This document shows, piece after piece, positions 46,007 to 56,743 of a stretch of 64,000 nucleotides of DNA. The position numbers were made by a program, and so were the translations under genes. This DNA is from Roseiarcus sp963816065. GTDB lineage: Bacteria; Pseudomonadota; Alphaproteobacteria; Rhizobiales; Beijerinckiaceae. Each line of letters begins with the position of its first letter. Positions within the stretch are counted from its first letter, which is position 1. The notes under the pieces were generated by a model. That model searched no databases, was not told the origin of the DNA, and worked only from the letters and a program-made list of their open reading frames with translations. Location of the stretch: positions 186,001-250,000 of the forward strand of contig CAWFJG010000009.1 of NCBI GenBank assembly GCA_963816065.1, given 5' to 3'.

Positions 46007-49000
46007 TCACCCGATCTCGATGATGTCCGCCGCGGCGCCGAGGCGCGCCTTCGCGGCGTCAGCGACGTGGCGATGGTGGGTGAAGAGGATCGTCTGCACC
46101 CGATCGCCAATCGCGGCGAGCGCCTCGAGCCCGGCTCCGGTCCGTTCATCGTCGAAGCTCGCGAAGATGTCGTCGCCGACGAACGGCGGCGCCTCTGACC
46201 GCGCGGCGTAGTTCTCGATGACCGCCAGACGGAGGGCGAGATAAAGCTGATCGCGCGTCCCTTCGCTCAGCGCCTTGACCCGCACGTTTTCGCCGCTGCG
46301 GCGCACCCCGACCAGTTCCAGTTCGTCGTCGTCGCCGAACGCCTGGTCGAGGCTCGCGAACGAGCCGCCGGTCAGGAGCGCGAAGATTGCGCTGGCGCGC
46401 GTCATCAAAGGATCGCGGCGCGCTGCGCGATGGCGGTCCAGGGCGCCGCCGAGCAGAGCCGATGCGGCCTTCAGCACCGCCCATCGCCGCGCGGTCTCCA
46501 AAAGCTCCGCTTCGGCGTTGCGACGCTGCTGCCAGGCCTCCTCGGCGCCCACGCCCGCCTCGAGCTCCTCGCGCCGCTGCAGCATAAGGGCGCGCTGCGC
46601 GCGGTGCTCGTTCTCGAGGCGCTCGCGGTCCTCGTTCTCCCGTTCGAGTTCGGCGATCCGGGCGGCGGCCGCATCCGGGTCGAACCCATCCGTTTCGGCG
46701 AGGAGACGCGGCTCCTCCACGCCGTCGGCGACGTCGAGTAGGTGGCGCCGCTTCTGCCGCAGGGTCTCGGCGAGTTCCGCCCGTTCCCGCTCGCGCGCGA
46801 TCAGGACGGACGGATCGCTGTCGGGCGGGAGCGACGCGGTCGCTTGTGCGAGCGCGGCGTCGGCGCGGCTCCGACGCTCGCGCGTTTCGGCGAGCGACCG
46901 CCGCGCGGCGTCGACGGACCGGGCGGCCTCGACCCGCTGCGCCTCAGACTTTCGTGCCCCCGCCAGCCGCTCGTTCAACCGCCGGGCCGTCGAGTTGGCC
47001 GGAAGATCGACCGCCTCGGGCGCGCAGCGCGACGCGAGCGCTCGCGCCTCGGCCTCGAACGCCTCCATGTTTCGGCGCATGCCGGCGACCCGACGGGCGC
47101 GATCGCGGAGGTTTTCCTCGTCGCTCAACGCCTTGTCCCAGACGTCGAGGGCCGCCTCGCCCGCCTCGACCGTGGCGGCGCCGACGACACCGGCCACAGC
47201 GAGCGCGGTCTCTGCGCGAACGCGCCAGACGCCGAACCGCTCCGCGGTCTCGGCGTCGTCGCGCGCAGCTTCCGCGAGAAGCCGGCCGGCCTCGGCGTAT
47301 CGGGCCTCCGTCGCGCGCGACGCGTTGAAGGCCTTGGCGGCCTCATCGAGGCGCCGCTCGACCCGATCAGCCTGACGGCCGACGTCGAGTTCCTCAACCG
47401 GCGGCAGCCCGAGCTCGGCGGCGAGCGCGCAGAGCGCGGGCGCGGCCGCCGCGAGCCCGCGCGCCTCGGCCTCATGCGCGGCCTTCCGCTGAAGCAGCCG
47501 GTCCCGGGCTCCGAACGCCTCACTGACGCGGCCGATCCAGTCGCGCATTTGCGCGGGCGAGCGCGGATGCTCCGAAACTCCTTGCCAGAGTTCGGTCCAG
47601 GCGCGCTCGATCTCGCTCCGCTTTGCGGCCTCCCCGACCTCGGCCGCCTGAGCGAGCGCATAGGCCCGCGTCTGTTCGTCGAGGCGCTGGGTCTCGAGCC
47701 CGTGCTTGGCCAGACGCGCAGCGTCGGACGAGGCTTCATCGGCCAGTCGGTCGGCCTCTGTCGTCAGGCGTTCAAAGTCCCGAACCCGATCGGGCAGCGC
47801 GCCCGGCGGCGGCGCGTCGTCGGCGCCGAGCAACGTCGCGCGGAGAGGGCGCCAAGCCTTTTCGCGCACTTCGCGCGCCGCCTCGATCCGGGTCGCGGTG
47901 GCGAGCGGACGCCCGGCGGCGAGCGTCGCGAGACGCGCCGTCGTGCCGGCCATCTCCTGTTCGACAGCCTCGCGCCTTCCCGCCGCGCCGCGCGTCGCCT
48001 CATGAGCCGCATCGAACGCCTTCTCGAAGCGGGAAATGTCCTCGTCGCGCGGCAAGGGCCGCGCCGCCAGCGCGTCGAGGTCGGCGACCTCAGGATCGAG
48101 CCGGGCGAGCCTCTCGCCTAGCCGGCGCGCCTCGTCGGCGAGGTCCTCGCGCTCCTTGTCGGCCTTGCGGCTGCGTTCCGCGATCTTGCCGAGCGCGGCA
48201 AAGGTCTCGCGAGCCTGCGACGGATCCATCGCGGGCGGCCGGGCCTCCCGTTCCAAGCGCAAGGCCTCGACGGCCTTGCGCTCCCGCGCGTGCCTTAGCG
48301 CCTTGGCCTCGGCATCCGCCTGGATTTTTCGCCCCTCGGCGATCAGTCCGCGCAAGGCGGCGAGGGCAGCGGCGGTCGGCCGGCGGGCTTCCAGCGCTTC
48401 GGCGTCCGGCAGGCCGAGCGCGCGCGCATGGCGCTCCAGCGCCGCGGCATACTGATCGGCCTCAGCCTGGACCCTCGGCAGGTCGCGCTTCTCGTTGGCG
48501 TAGCCTCCGCTCGCCCCGAAAGCCTCCTCGATCGCCGAAGCCTCGGCGAGCGAAGCCTGGTCGACCACAATTCTCGCCGCGTTCTCGACAGAGCGTCGCT
48601 CCTCGGCGCTCGCGCGCTCCTCGGCTTCGCCGGCGGCGCGCAACTCCTGGAGCGCCGCAGCAAGGGCGTCGGTCGCGCCCGGGGCGAAGTCGGGAAGGTC
48701 GGCGAAGTCCGCCAGGCGCCGTTCCGCGTCGGCAATGTCCCTCAGGACGGGAGCGGCGCGCTTCAGCCGTCCGAGGCGCGCCCGCTCGGCCTCGCTCGCC
48801 CGGCGCTCGGCGCGAATCGCCTCGATCTTTTGGCCGAGCGCCTCGATCTCGCCGTTGAGGCGACGCCAGGCGTCGACCCGCAGCTCCTTTGTGTCGATCG
48901 CCTTGCGCGCAGCCGAGTGCCGGTCGAGCGCCTGGTAGAAAAGCCGATGGGCGGCCCGCCGATCGCCGAAGATTTCGTCGGCCTTGGCTTCGAGGTCGCT

Positions 49001-49484
49001 GCGGAGATCGAGGAGATTGCGAAGCCCCGACGCCGCTTCGAGCAGGGTCGCGCCGACGTCGCCGTCGGCGCGCAACATGGCGTCGCCGCCCTCCCGTAAA
49101 GCGGCCGCGTCGAGACCGAACGAGCGGCGGAAGGCGTCCTCGCCGACCGATCCGAGCATGGGGTCGAGCGCGTCGTCGGGCAGCGACGGCGCCGTCATCG
49201 CCCTGGAGCGTGTTCTTGCGTCCCTTGCGGCGCCGGACCACGAGCGCGGCCCCTTCGCGGTCGACGATTTCGGCGCCGATCCGCAACTCCTGACCGGGAA
49301 AACGGAAGGCGAAGGGCGTGCGCTCCGGGACCCCGTAGAGCAAAGCGCCGACAGCTGCGAGCGCCGTCGACTTCCCCGCCTCGTTCGGTCCGTAGACGAC
49401 GTGCAATTTGGCGTCCGCGCGGAAATTCAGGCGCAAATTGTCGAAGGCGCCGAATTTTTCGAGTTCGAAGGTGCGGAGCTTCAT
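46007..49484 (-). CDS. YhaN/SbcC-like AAA ATPase, one frameshift
   Basis: The restored protein is 1,158 residues. The N-terminus MKLRTFELEKFGAFDNLRLN and VVYGPNEAGKST (Walker A) and the C-terminus LSEGTRDQLYLALRLAVIEN (signature), FVGDDIFASFDDERTGAGLE (Walker B) and ILFTHHRHVADAA (His switch) form an SMC/Rad50-type head split by a ~900-residue, Ala/Arg/Glu-rich coiled coil. An extra base near 49195 splits the frame just after KGRKNTLQGDDG. It pairs with the SbcD-like nuclease gene six bases upstream. YhaN-YhaO pairs are implicated in DNA end repair; here that is inference by family. Confidence 0.88.
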
Positions 49485-49490
49485 CGCGGG

Positions 49491-50717
49491 TCAGCCCCTC
49501 TCCGCGCGGCCGAGGGTCAGGGCGCGCGCCTCGGCGAGCACGGATTCGAGGTCGAGCGCCGTCCCAAGGTCTTCGCCCATTCCGCCCGGCAGTCGTGCGC
49601 GCACTGTCCCGATCAGCGCTTCGACCGCTTCGCGCAAGGCGGCGTCGCCTGCGCTCGCCTCCAATGCGGCCGCAAGATCGAGCCCGGCGAGCGCGGCTTC
49701 GTCGACCCGCCGCGCCGGCTGCGTGGTGGCGACGCGCAGGCGTTCGAGCCACACGTCGTCGCCGCAGCGCTGCGCCGCGGCCTCCGTCTTGTCGCGCAGT
49801 TCGGCATCGGCGAGGAGGCGCGCATGCAGCGGCGTCACGCCGGCGAACGACACCCGCACCGCGAGCATGCGTCCTTCGGCGCCGTCGGCGTGCGGGCGCA
49901 CCGCCGCCTCGACAGCGCGCATCAGGGAGGCTTCGTCGTCGTGCGCCTCCGCGTCGACGACCACTTCGGCCCAGCGGGCGCGGTCGGTCGCGACGCGTCT
50001 CACGGCGTCGACCCGGCCGTCGGCGACATCGACGACGACCGCGCCCCTTTCCCCGCATTCGCGCACGCTGCGGCCTTGCAGGTTGCCGGGATAGACGATC
50101 CAGGGATCGCGAGAGACGATCTCGAAGGTATGCACATGGCCGAGCGCCCAGTAATCGTAACCTCGCGCAGCCAGTTCGGCGGCCGTGCAGGGCGCGTAGT
50201 TCTCGTGGCCCGCACGACCGCAGGCGGTATGCAGAACGCCGATGTTGAACGAGCCAGGCACCGGTTCGGGGTAATCGACTGCGTAGTTTTCCGCGACCTC
50301 GCGACGGGGAAATCCGCGCCCGTGCAGCGCGACCCGCAGCTCTTCCAGCCGGTGCGTCTCCGGCCGCCGGGTCGAAAACTCGACGACGCCGTCGGGCCAG
50401 GTCAGCGATCGGGTCACGACGCTGTCGGCGTCGTGATTGCCGCGCAGGAAGTAGGTCGGCACGCCGCGATTGGCGAGGCGCGCCAGTTGCCGGTTGAAAA
50501 AGAGCCCGATCGAGGCGTCCCTCCAGTCGCCGTCGAAGACGTCCCCGGCGATCACGGCGAACGCGATCTCCTCCTCGAGCGCGCGCGTGACCAGATCCTC
50601 GAAGGCTTCCCGGCTCGCCCGGGCGAAGCGGGCGGCGACGTCGCCGTCCTTTTGCGCGAGCCCGAGGAGAGGGCTGCCCAGATGCAGGTCGGCGGCGTGA
50701 AGGAATTGGAAGCCCAT
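49491..50717 (-). CDS. SbcD/YhaO-like metallophosphoesterase nuclease
   Basis: A 408-residue protein with all calcineurin-type metal motifs: HAADLHLGSPL (D-x-H), IAGDVFDGD (G-D-x-x-D), FLRGNHDADS (G-N-H-D) and YWALGHVHTFE (G-H-x-H). The C-terminal ~130 residues form a capping/partner-binding region. Mre11/SbcD-like DNA exonucleases of this type work with Rad50/YhaN-like ATPases, and the gene 6 bases downstream encodes one. The ATG at 50717 begins MGFQFLHAADLHL, matching the family start. Confidence 0.9.
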   Translation of the reverse strand: MGFQFLHAADLHLGSPLLGLAQKDGDVAARFARASREAFEDLVTRALEEEIAFAVIAGDVFDGDWRDASIGLFFNRQLARLANRGVPTYFLRGNHDADSVVTRSLTWPDGVVEFSTRRPETHRLEELRVALHGRGFPRREVAENYAVDYPEPVPGSFNIGVLHTACGRAGHENYAPCTAAELAARGYDYWALGHVHTFEIVSRDPWIVYPGNLQGRSVRECGERGAVVVDVADGRVDAVRRVATDRARWAEVVVDAEAHDDEASLMRAVEAAVRPHADGAEGRMLAVRVSFAGVTPLHARLLADAELRDKTEAAAQRCGDDVWLERLRVATTQPARRVDEAALAGLDLAAALEASAGDAALREAVEALIGTVRARLPGGMGEDLGTALDLESVLAEARALTLGRAERG

Positions 50718-50874
50718 CGCGCCATGCTACCGGAGAGGGCGCCCCACAGCGAGGCGGCTGGTCAGGTTGTGCACAATGGCCGATCGGCTCGGTCCAGCTT
50801 GTGGCGGACGTCCCCTTGAGGCATAGGCCCCATCCGGCCGCGCCTTCCCGGTCGCCAGACATGAGCAGAAACCA

Positions 50875-52197
50875 GTGACCGACCGCCTGCGTCCTCTCGC
50901 GACCTCTCACGCCATCGAGAACACGATGCGCATGCGTGTCAGCCGCTCGCTGCATGGCCTCTGGCGGAAGGCGGTCCGCGTTCCGCTCAACGGCTTGCGC
51001 GCCCAGTTGCGCAGCGCGATGGCCGCGCGCGCCGCCGGTGGGGTTCCGGTCTCGGTCGACCGGACAACCGAGCTCGCGGTCGTTCCGTTCGAGGGCCGGT
51101 TTCCCCCGCCGCGGGCCCAGTGCACGGTCGTCGAAGCAACTCAATACCGCACCCGCCTTCACCCGCTGACCGTAAATTCCACGACGACCGAGGCGATGCA
51201 TTATGTCGAGCATACGGTCGACGCGCCCCCCCTGACGCTCGAGCACCTCGTCGACCAGTATTGGTTTCCGAAACTCGGCCTCCTCGTCTCGGCAGACGGG
51301 CGTGTGTGGCGACATTCGTTCCTCGGACCCTTTCGCGAAGGGTTCCTGTCATCGGTCAAGGAAATCGTCGAGCGAACGGGGCCGGACGGCGCGCGCGAGC
51401 CGCTGTTTTTCCCGAACCGCCTCGTCGATGCGACGAGCATCGCCGAGCCGCGGCTCATCATCGCCAATTCCGAAAAGCCCAACTATGGCCATTACCTGCT
51501 CGACATTGCGCCGCTGATCCATCTGGGCGCCCAGATGCGCGCGCCGATGCTGACCTGGACGTTAAGGCCCTGGCAGCGCGGCCTGATCGACCGCCTCGAC
51601 GTCGCGGCGGGGCTGATCAAGGAGATCCGGCCGGCGCCGGCAAGGCTCGCGCACGCGATCGTCAGCAACCGGCACAGCGGGATCAGCTGCCAGAACGCCC
51701 ATCCTCAGCACAGGCAAGCCTTCGACACGATTCGCGCCAATGCGCTGAAAGCGTCGCCGGGCCTCGAGACGCCGAAGCGGGTGCTCATCTGTCGCAGCCT
51801 CGCCAACAGCCGCAACATCCTGAACCGCGCCGGGCTGATCGAGGCGCTGAGGCCGCTCGGCTTCGTCGCCATCCAGCCGGAAAAGGTGAGTTTCGACGAG
51901 CAGGTCCTGACCTTCGCCAACGCCGAGGCGATCGTGTGCGAATTCGGCGCAGCGATCGTCAATGCGGTGTTCTGCCGTCCGGGAGCCAAGGTGGTCGAGA
52001 TCATCGCCGAGGGCCAGCACGATCCGTGGTCGGCCCATCTGATCGCCATGCTCGGTCTCGACCATGTGGTGCTTTTCCAGCCCCAGACGGAGGAGGCGCT
52101 GGCGAACGCGCCGCGCCACGTGAAGGATTCCGCCTTTGCCTATTCGGTCGATATCGCCAAGGTGGTCGAGACGGTCCGCGCGCTGATCGGGGCGTAG
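50875..52197 (+). CDS. Glycosyltransferase family 61 protein
   Basis: A 440-residue protein with the GT61 (DUF563) core at about 180-430: PNYGHYLLDIAPLIHLG, RSLANSRNILNRAGLIEALR, VSFDEQVLTFANAEAIVCEF and GAAIVNAVFCRPGAKVVEII. Bacterial GT61 enzymes build cell-surface polysaccharide or capsule. The first ~170 residues are unassigned. The start is GTG 50875, weakly supported; ATG 50926 is an alternative. It is oriented away from the SbcD-like gene, with which it shares a 157-base divergent intergenic region. Confidence 0.8.
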   Translation: MTDRLRPLATSHAIENTMRMRVSRSLHGLWRKAVRVPLNGLRAQLRSAMAARAAGGVPVSVDRTTELAVVPFEGRFPPPRAQCTVVEATQYRTRLHPLTVNSTTTEAMHYVEHTVDAPPLTLEHLVDQYWFPKLGLLVSADGRVWRHSFLGPFREGFLSSVKEIVERTGPDGAREPLFFPNRLVDATSIAEPRLIIANSEKPNYGHYLLDIAPLIHLGAQMRAPMLTWTLRPWQRGLIDRLDVAAGLIKEIRPAPARLAHAIVSNRHSGISCQNAHPQHRQAFDTIRANALKASPGLETPKRVLICRSLANSRNILNRAGLIEALRPLGFVAIQPEKVSFDEQVLTFANAEAIVCEFGAAIVNAVFCRPGAKVVEIIAEGQHDPWSAHLIAMLGLDHVVLFQPQTEEALANAPRHVKDSAFAYSVDIAKVVETVRALIGA

Positions 52198-52267
52198 AGC
52201 GGAACGCGCCTCGAGCAGGCGCGTTCGGCGCCGCTGACCGCGCATCCAGCGCCCGCCCGGACGCCGT

Positions 52268-53242
52268 TCAGTTCCGCTCGATCAGGGCGGCCGACCGCGC
52301 CGCCTTGAGCTTCGCGAAATCGTCGCCGGCGTGGTGGGACGAACGGGTCAGCGGGGACGATGAGACGAGCAGAAAGCCCTTCGCCGTCCCGATCGTCGCA
52401 TAGTCGGCGAATTCCTCGGGCGTCACGAAACGCATCACCGGGTGGTGCTTTGGCGTCGGCTGAAGGTACTGGCCGATGGTCAGGAAATCGATCTCGGCCG
52501 AGCGCATGTCGTCCATCATCTGCAGGATCTCGTTGCGCTCTTCGCCCAGCCCGACCATGACGCCCGACTTGGTGAAAAGGCTCGGATCGAGTTCCTTGGC
52601 GCGCTGCAAGAGGCGCAGCGAATGGAAATAGCGGGCGCCCGGCCGGACGCCGAGGTACTTTGACGGGACGGTCTCGAGATTGTGGTTGAACACGTCGGGC
52701 CGCGCCTCGACCACGACCTCGAGCGCGCCGCCCTTGCGCAAAAAGTCGGGCGTCAGCACCTCGATCGTCGTTCCGGGCGCAGCCGCCCGGATCGCGCCAA
52801 TGGTCCTGGCGAAATGCCCCGCCCCGCCGTCGGCAAGGTCGTCGCGGTCGACCGAGGTGATAACCACGTGCGCGAGGCCGAGCTTGGCGACCGCGTCGGC
52901 GACGCGCTCGGGCTCGCCGGCGTCGAGCGGCCCCGGCAGCCCGGTGGCCACGTTGCAGAAGGCGCAGGCGCGGGTGCAGGTCTCCCCCATGATCATGAAG
53001 GTCGCGTGGCGCTTGTCCCAGCATTCGCCGATATTCGGGCAGCGCGCCTCTTCGCATACGGTGGTGAGCTTGTGATCGCGCACGAGCGTCATCGTCTGCG
53101 CGTAGACAGGCGAGCCGGGCGCCTTGACGCGGATCCAGGCCGGCTTGCGCGCGACCGGGTTGTCCGGCCGGTGCGCCTTTTCGGGGTGTCGGGGACGATT
53201 TGGCCTCAGGTCGTCCGCCACCGTGTCGATGAGACAGGTCAT
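52268..53242 (-). CDS. lipA: Lipoyl synthase
   Basis: A 324-residue radical-SAM enzyme that inserts two sulfurs into octanoyl groups on lipoyl domains. The auxiliary cluster motif CEEARCPNIGEC and the radical-SAM motif CTRACAFC are both present, as are GLPGPLDAGEPERVADAVAK, FLTIGQYLQPTPKHHPVMRF and the C-terminal SSPLTRSSHHAGDDF with the conserved RSSYHA-like serine (here RSSHHAG). Length and motifs are typical. ATG 53242 gives the normal N-terminus. Confidence 0.95.
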   Translation of the reverse strand: MTCLIDTVADDLRPNRPRHPEKAHRPDNPVARKPAWIRVKAPGSPVYAQTMTLVRDHKLTTVCEEARCPNIGECWDKRHATFMIMGETCTRACAFCNVATGLPGPLDAGEPERVADAVAKLGLAHVVITSVDRDDLADGGAGHFARTIGAIRAAAPGTTIEVLTPDFLRKGGALEVVVEARPDVFNHNLETVPSKYLGVRPGARYFHSLRLLQRAKELDPSLFTKSGVMVGLGEERNEILQMMDDMRSAEIDFLTIGQYLQPTPKHHPVMRFVTPEEFADYATIGTAKGFLLVSSSPLTRSSHHAGDDFAKLKAARSAALIERN

Positions 53243-53395
53243 GCGGGTTATCTAGGACCGGCGCCGGCGCCCGTCAAACGCCCCAGGCCCCGCCTCATTG
53301 GCCGGTCTTGACGGCCGCCCCTTTCGCGGGGCTGACGCAGATCAAACCGGCCTCAACCCCTTGCGGTTAGAGCGCGGTGAGAGGACTTTGCGTCC

Positions 53396-54913
53396 ATGTC
53401 CGGTCAAACCCAGCGCTTCATTGCCGGCCACCCCGCGATCGTGCTCGGCCTCCTCACGCTCGGCCTGCATCTCTGGGTCAACGGGTCGTACGGCTATTTC
53501 CGCGACGAACTCTATTTCATCGTTTGCGGGCGCCATCCGGCCTGGGGCTATACCGACCAGCCGCCGCTCACGCCGTGGATCGCGGCGCTGTCGCAGAGCG
53601 CGTTCGGCTCGCTGCGCGGCCTACGGCTGGTTCCGGCGCTGGCGTCGGCCGGGCTGGTCGCCCTCGCCGCGACGACCGCGGCTCTGCTCGGCGGCGGCCT
53701 TTACGCCCGCTGGCTGGCCGAACTCGCCGTCCTCTTCGCCGGCGTGATGCAACTCGTCGGGTCCCTGTTGAGCACCGACTCGCTGCAGCCCCTCGCCTGG
53801 CTGTCGATCGCGTTCTGCGTCGTCAAGGCCGAGCGGGACGACGAGCGTCGGTGGTGGTTCGCCGCCGGCGCGATCGCAGGCGTCGCCTTCCTCGCCAAAT
53901 ACACGGTCGCGCTCTTTCTCGTCTCGCTCGCCCTCGGCCTCATGCTCACGCCGCAGCGCCGATCGCTCGGCCGCTGGGGGCCCTGGGCGGGCGCCGCGCT
54001 CGCGGCGGCCATCGCCGCGCCGAACCTTGTCTGGCAGGCTGAGAACGGCTGGCCGTTCGTCGCGCACACCGCCGTGCTGGCGGCGGTAAAGAACATTCCG
54101 TTGTCTCCGCCGGCGTTCCTGGCTCAGGAGATCCTGGTGGTCGGGCCGGCCACGGCGCCCGTTTGGATCGCCGGGCTCGCCGCCTTCGCGTTCTGGCGGC
54201 GGTTCGCCGCCTATCGCTGGGTCGCGATCAGTTGGGCGATTCTGGTCGTCGCGGCGCTCGTCGGGCGAGGGAGGCCCTATTACATCGCCCCGGCTTACCC
54301 GCTTCTCATGGCTGGGGGCGCCGTGGCGCTCGAAGCCTGGCTGCCGCGGCTCGCCAAGCCGGTCCTCGCGGCCGCCGTCCTCGGCGTCGGAGCGCTCACG
54401 ACGCCGATCTTTCTGCCTGTCCTGCCGATCGAGACCTTCATCGCCTATCAGCGCGCCCTGGGCTTCACGCCGAGCACCGGCGAAAGGCTGACACTGGGGG
54501 AGCTGCCGCAATATTATGCTGACCAGTTCGGCTGGCCCGACATCGCCAGGGCGCTCGGCGAGGCCTATCAGGCGTTGCCGCCCGAAGACCGCAGCCATGC
54601 CGTCGTCTTCGCCTGGAACTACGGCGACGCCGCGGCGGCCGACGTTTTCGGCGCGCCGTGGTCCCTGCCGCCCGCCATCAGCGGCCACGAGAGCTATTAT
54701 CTTTGGGGCCCGCGCGGCGCCGATGGTCACTTGGTATTGATCTACGGGGGCCCACGCGAGCGCCTCCTCCCGCTCTGCCGCTCGGTCGAGGCGGTCGGCC
54801 ATGTCGACAATCCGCTCGGTATGCCCGAAGAATCCGGGCAGGCCGTCTGGCTCTGCCGGGACGTCCGCGTGCCCATCGAGACCCTGTGGCCGAAGCTCCG
54901 CCACTTCGGCTGA
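53396..54913 (+). CDS. Glycosyltransferase family 39-like (PMT_2) membrane protein
   Basis: A 505-residue protein with about ten hydrophobic segments. The N-terminal GYFRDELYFIVCGRHPAWGY and TDQPPLTPWIAALS, with its D-E/D-Q-PP acidic pair, is the PMT_2/ArnT-like catalytic loop; FLAKYTVALFLVSLALG and NLVWQAENGWPFVAHT follow as in dolichyl/undecaprenyl-phosphate sugar-using glycosyltransferases. The C-terminal ~130 residues are a soluble extracytoplasmic domain. It probably glycosylates a surface lipid or protein; the acceptor is unknown. ATG 53396 is 154 bases downstream of the lipA start, on the opposite strand. Confidence 0.8.
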   Translation: MSGQTQRFIAGHPAIVLGLLTLGLHLWVNGSYGYFRDELYFIVCGRHPAWGYTDQPPLTPWIAALSQSAFGSLRGLRLVPALASAGLVALAATTAALLGGGLYARWLAELAVLFAGVMQLVGSLLSTDSLQPLAWLSIAFCVVKAERDDERRWWFAAGAIAGVAFLAKYTVALFLVSLALGLMLTPQRRSLGRWGPWAGAALAAAIAAPNLVWQAENGWPFVAHTAVLAAVKNIPLSPPAFLAQEILVVGPATAPVWIAGLAAFAFWRRFAAYRWVAISWAILVVAALVGRGRPYYIAPAYPLLMAGGAVALEAWLPRLAKPVLAAAVLGVGALTTPIFLPVLPIETFIAYQRALGFTPSTGERLTLGELPQYYADQFGWPDIARALGEAYQALPPEDRSHAVVFAWNYGDAAAADVFGAPWSLPPAISGHESYYLWGPRGADGHLVLIYGGPRERLLPLCRSVEAVGHVDNPLGMPEESGQAVWLCRDVRVPIETLWPKLRHFG

Positions 54914-54976
54914 GCGTCGTGCGCTTTGATCCAAACGCGTCCCGCGGCGTATGAACGCGCGGCAACAGGAAAGTCC

Positions 54977-55846
54977 ATGATCGCCGCATCAAGCAAGACT
55001 GTCGTGGTCACCGGCGCCTCGACCGGCATCGGCCTGGGTTGCGTCAAGGTCCTGTCCGAGAGCGGCTGGCATGTGTTTGCGGGCGTCCGGAAGGCGGAGG
55101 ACGCCGAGCGACTCAAGCAGACGTTCGGCGACCGGGTCACGCCCCTCCTGTTCGACGTGACGCAAGCAGAGGCGGTCGCCGCCGCGGCGCGGACGGTCGG
55201 CGAAGCGCTCGGCGGCAAGACCCTCGCCGGACTCGTCAACAATGCCGGGATCGCCGTGCCCGGCCCCCTCCTCCACCTCAGGATCGAAGACTTCGAACGC
55301 CAGCTCGCCGTCAACCTGACCGGGCCGCTCATCGTCACCCAGGCCTTCGCTCCGCTCCTCGGCGCCGATCGCTCGCGGTCGGGGCCGCCCGGCCGGATCG
55401 TCATGATGTCGTCGGTCGGAGGCCTGAACGCCGCGCCCTTTCTCGGCGCCTACAGCGCCTCCAAGTTCGCGATCGAAGGGCTCTCGGAGTCGCTCCGGCG
55501 CGAGCTCCTGCTCTATGAAATCGACGTCGCGATCATCAACCCCGGGGCCATCGCGACGCCGATCTGGGGAAAGTCGGAGGACGTCGCGTCGGACTTCGCC
55601 GACTCGCCTTTCGCGCCCGCCCTCGCCAAGGTGAAGGCCTACATGATGACGATGGGCGAAAAGGGCCTGCCGCCGGAGCAAATCGGCGAAGCCGTGAAGG
55701 CCGCGTTGACGGCGGCGCGGCCAAGGGTCCGCACCATCGTGACGCCCTCGCCCGTTCAGGACTTCCTCGCCCGAAACCTGCCGAAGCGCTGGGTGGACAG
55801 ACTCATCGCCGATCGGCTGGGCCTCCGTCCGACGAAGGCCGGCTGA
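54977..55846 (+). CDS. Short-chain dehydrogenase/reductase
   Basis: A 289-residue SDR with the cofactor motif TGASTGIGLG, NNAGIAVPG, the catalytic Ser in MMSSVGG and the YSASK active site (AYSASKFAIEGLSESLRREL), then INPGAIATPIW. The NxxR-type cofactor residues favour neither NAD nor NADP clearly. ATG 54977 has AGGAAA upstream. Its substrate is unknown; it lies between a glycosyltransferase and gloB without clear operon structure. Confidence 0.88.
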   Translation: MIAASSKTVVVTGASTGIGLGCVKVLSESGWHVFAGVRKAEDAERLKQTFGDRVTPLLFDVTQAEAVAAAARTVGEALGGKTLAGLVNNAGIAVPGPLLHLRIEDFERQLAVNLTGPLIVTQAFAPLLGADRSRSGPPGRIVMMSSVGGLNAAPFLGAYSASKFAIEGLSESLRRELLLYEIDVAIINPGAIATPIWGKSEDVASDFADSPFAPALAKVKAYMMTMGEKGLPPEQIGEAVKAALTAARPRVRTIVTPSPVQDFLARNLPKRWVDRLIADRLGLRPTKAG

Positions 55847-55967
55847 TCCAGCGGGCCGGTCGCTGCCTGGTCGCTGCCCCTCCAAGCCTGCGACGCCGCG
55901 CCTTTTCTGCTATAGGTCCCGGCCATTGAAGACGCGTCGCCCCCGCGGCGCGAATCCGGGAGCGACC

Positions 55968-56743
55968 ATGACGACGAGCGTGCATCAGTTCCTGTGCCTG
56001 ACCGACAATTACGGCGTGCTGCTGCACAATTCGAAAACCGGCGCGACCGCCTCGATCGACGCGCCTGAGGCCGGCCCGATCCTCGCCGCGCTCAAGGACA
56101 AGGGATGGACGCTGACCGACCTCCTCATCACCCATCATCACGACGACCATATCCAGGGGCGCCGGAGCTCAAGGCCCGTTTTCCCAATCTCAGGATGGTC
56201 GGCCCGGCCAAGGACGCCGCCCGCATTCCCGGCCTCGACACGCAGGTCCGTGAAGGCGACTACGTCGCCGTCGGATCGCTCGAGGCCAGGGTGATCGAGA
56301 CGCCCGGCCACACCTCTGGACACATCGCCTATCATTTCAGCGAGGACGAACTCGCGTTCGTCGGCGACACGCTGTTCTCGCTCGGCTGTGGCCGGGCGTT
56401 CGAGGCGCCCTACGCGGTGCTGTGGGGCTCGCTGATGAAGCTCGCGGCGCTGCCCGGCGAGACGCAGGTCTATTGCGGCCACGAGTACACCGAGGCGAAC
56501 GCCCGCTTCGCCCTGACGATCGAACGCGACAACCCGATCCTCAAGAACCGGGCCGAGCACGTGGCGAAACTGCGCGCCGACAAGCGCCCGACCCTGCCGA
56601 CGACCATCGGCCTCGAACTCGCCTCGAACCCGTTCATGCGGGCCGAGGAGCCGCCGGTGAAAGCCGCGCTCGGCATGCCGGACGCCGACCCGGCCGCCGT
56701 GTTCGCCGAACTCCGGTCGCGCAAGGACGTGTTCAAGGGGTGA
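55968..56743 (+). CDS. gloB: Hydroxyacylglutathione hydrolase (glyoxalase II), one frameshift
   Basis: The restored protein is 258 residues. The metallo-beta-lactamase-fold signature THHHDDHIQG is present, followed by GHTSGHIAYHF, AFVGDTLFSLGCGRAFEAP (metal Asp) and YCGHEYTEANARFALTIERD, the glyoxalase II-specific metal and glutathione-site motifs. One base is missing near 56159, joining DDHIQG to APELKARFPNL. It hydrolyses S-D-lactoylglutathione to D-lactate and glutathione. ATG 55968 has GGGAG upstream. Confidence 0.92.
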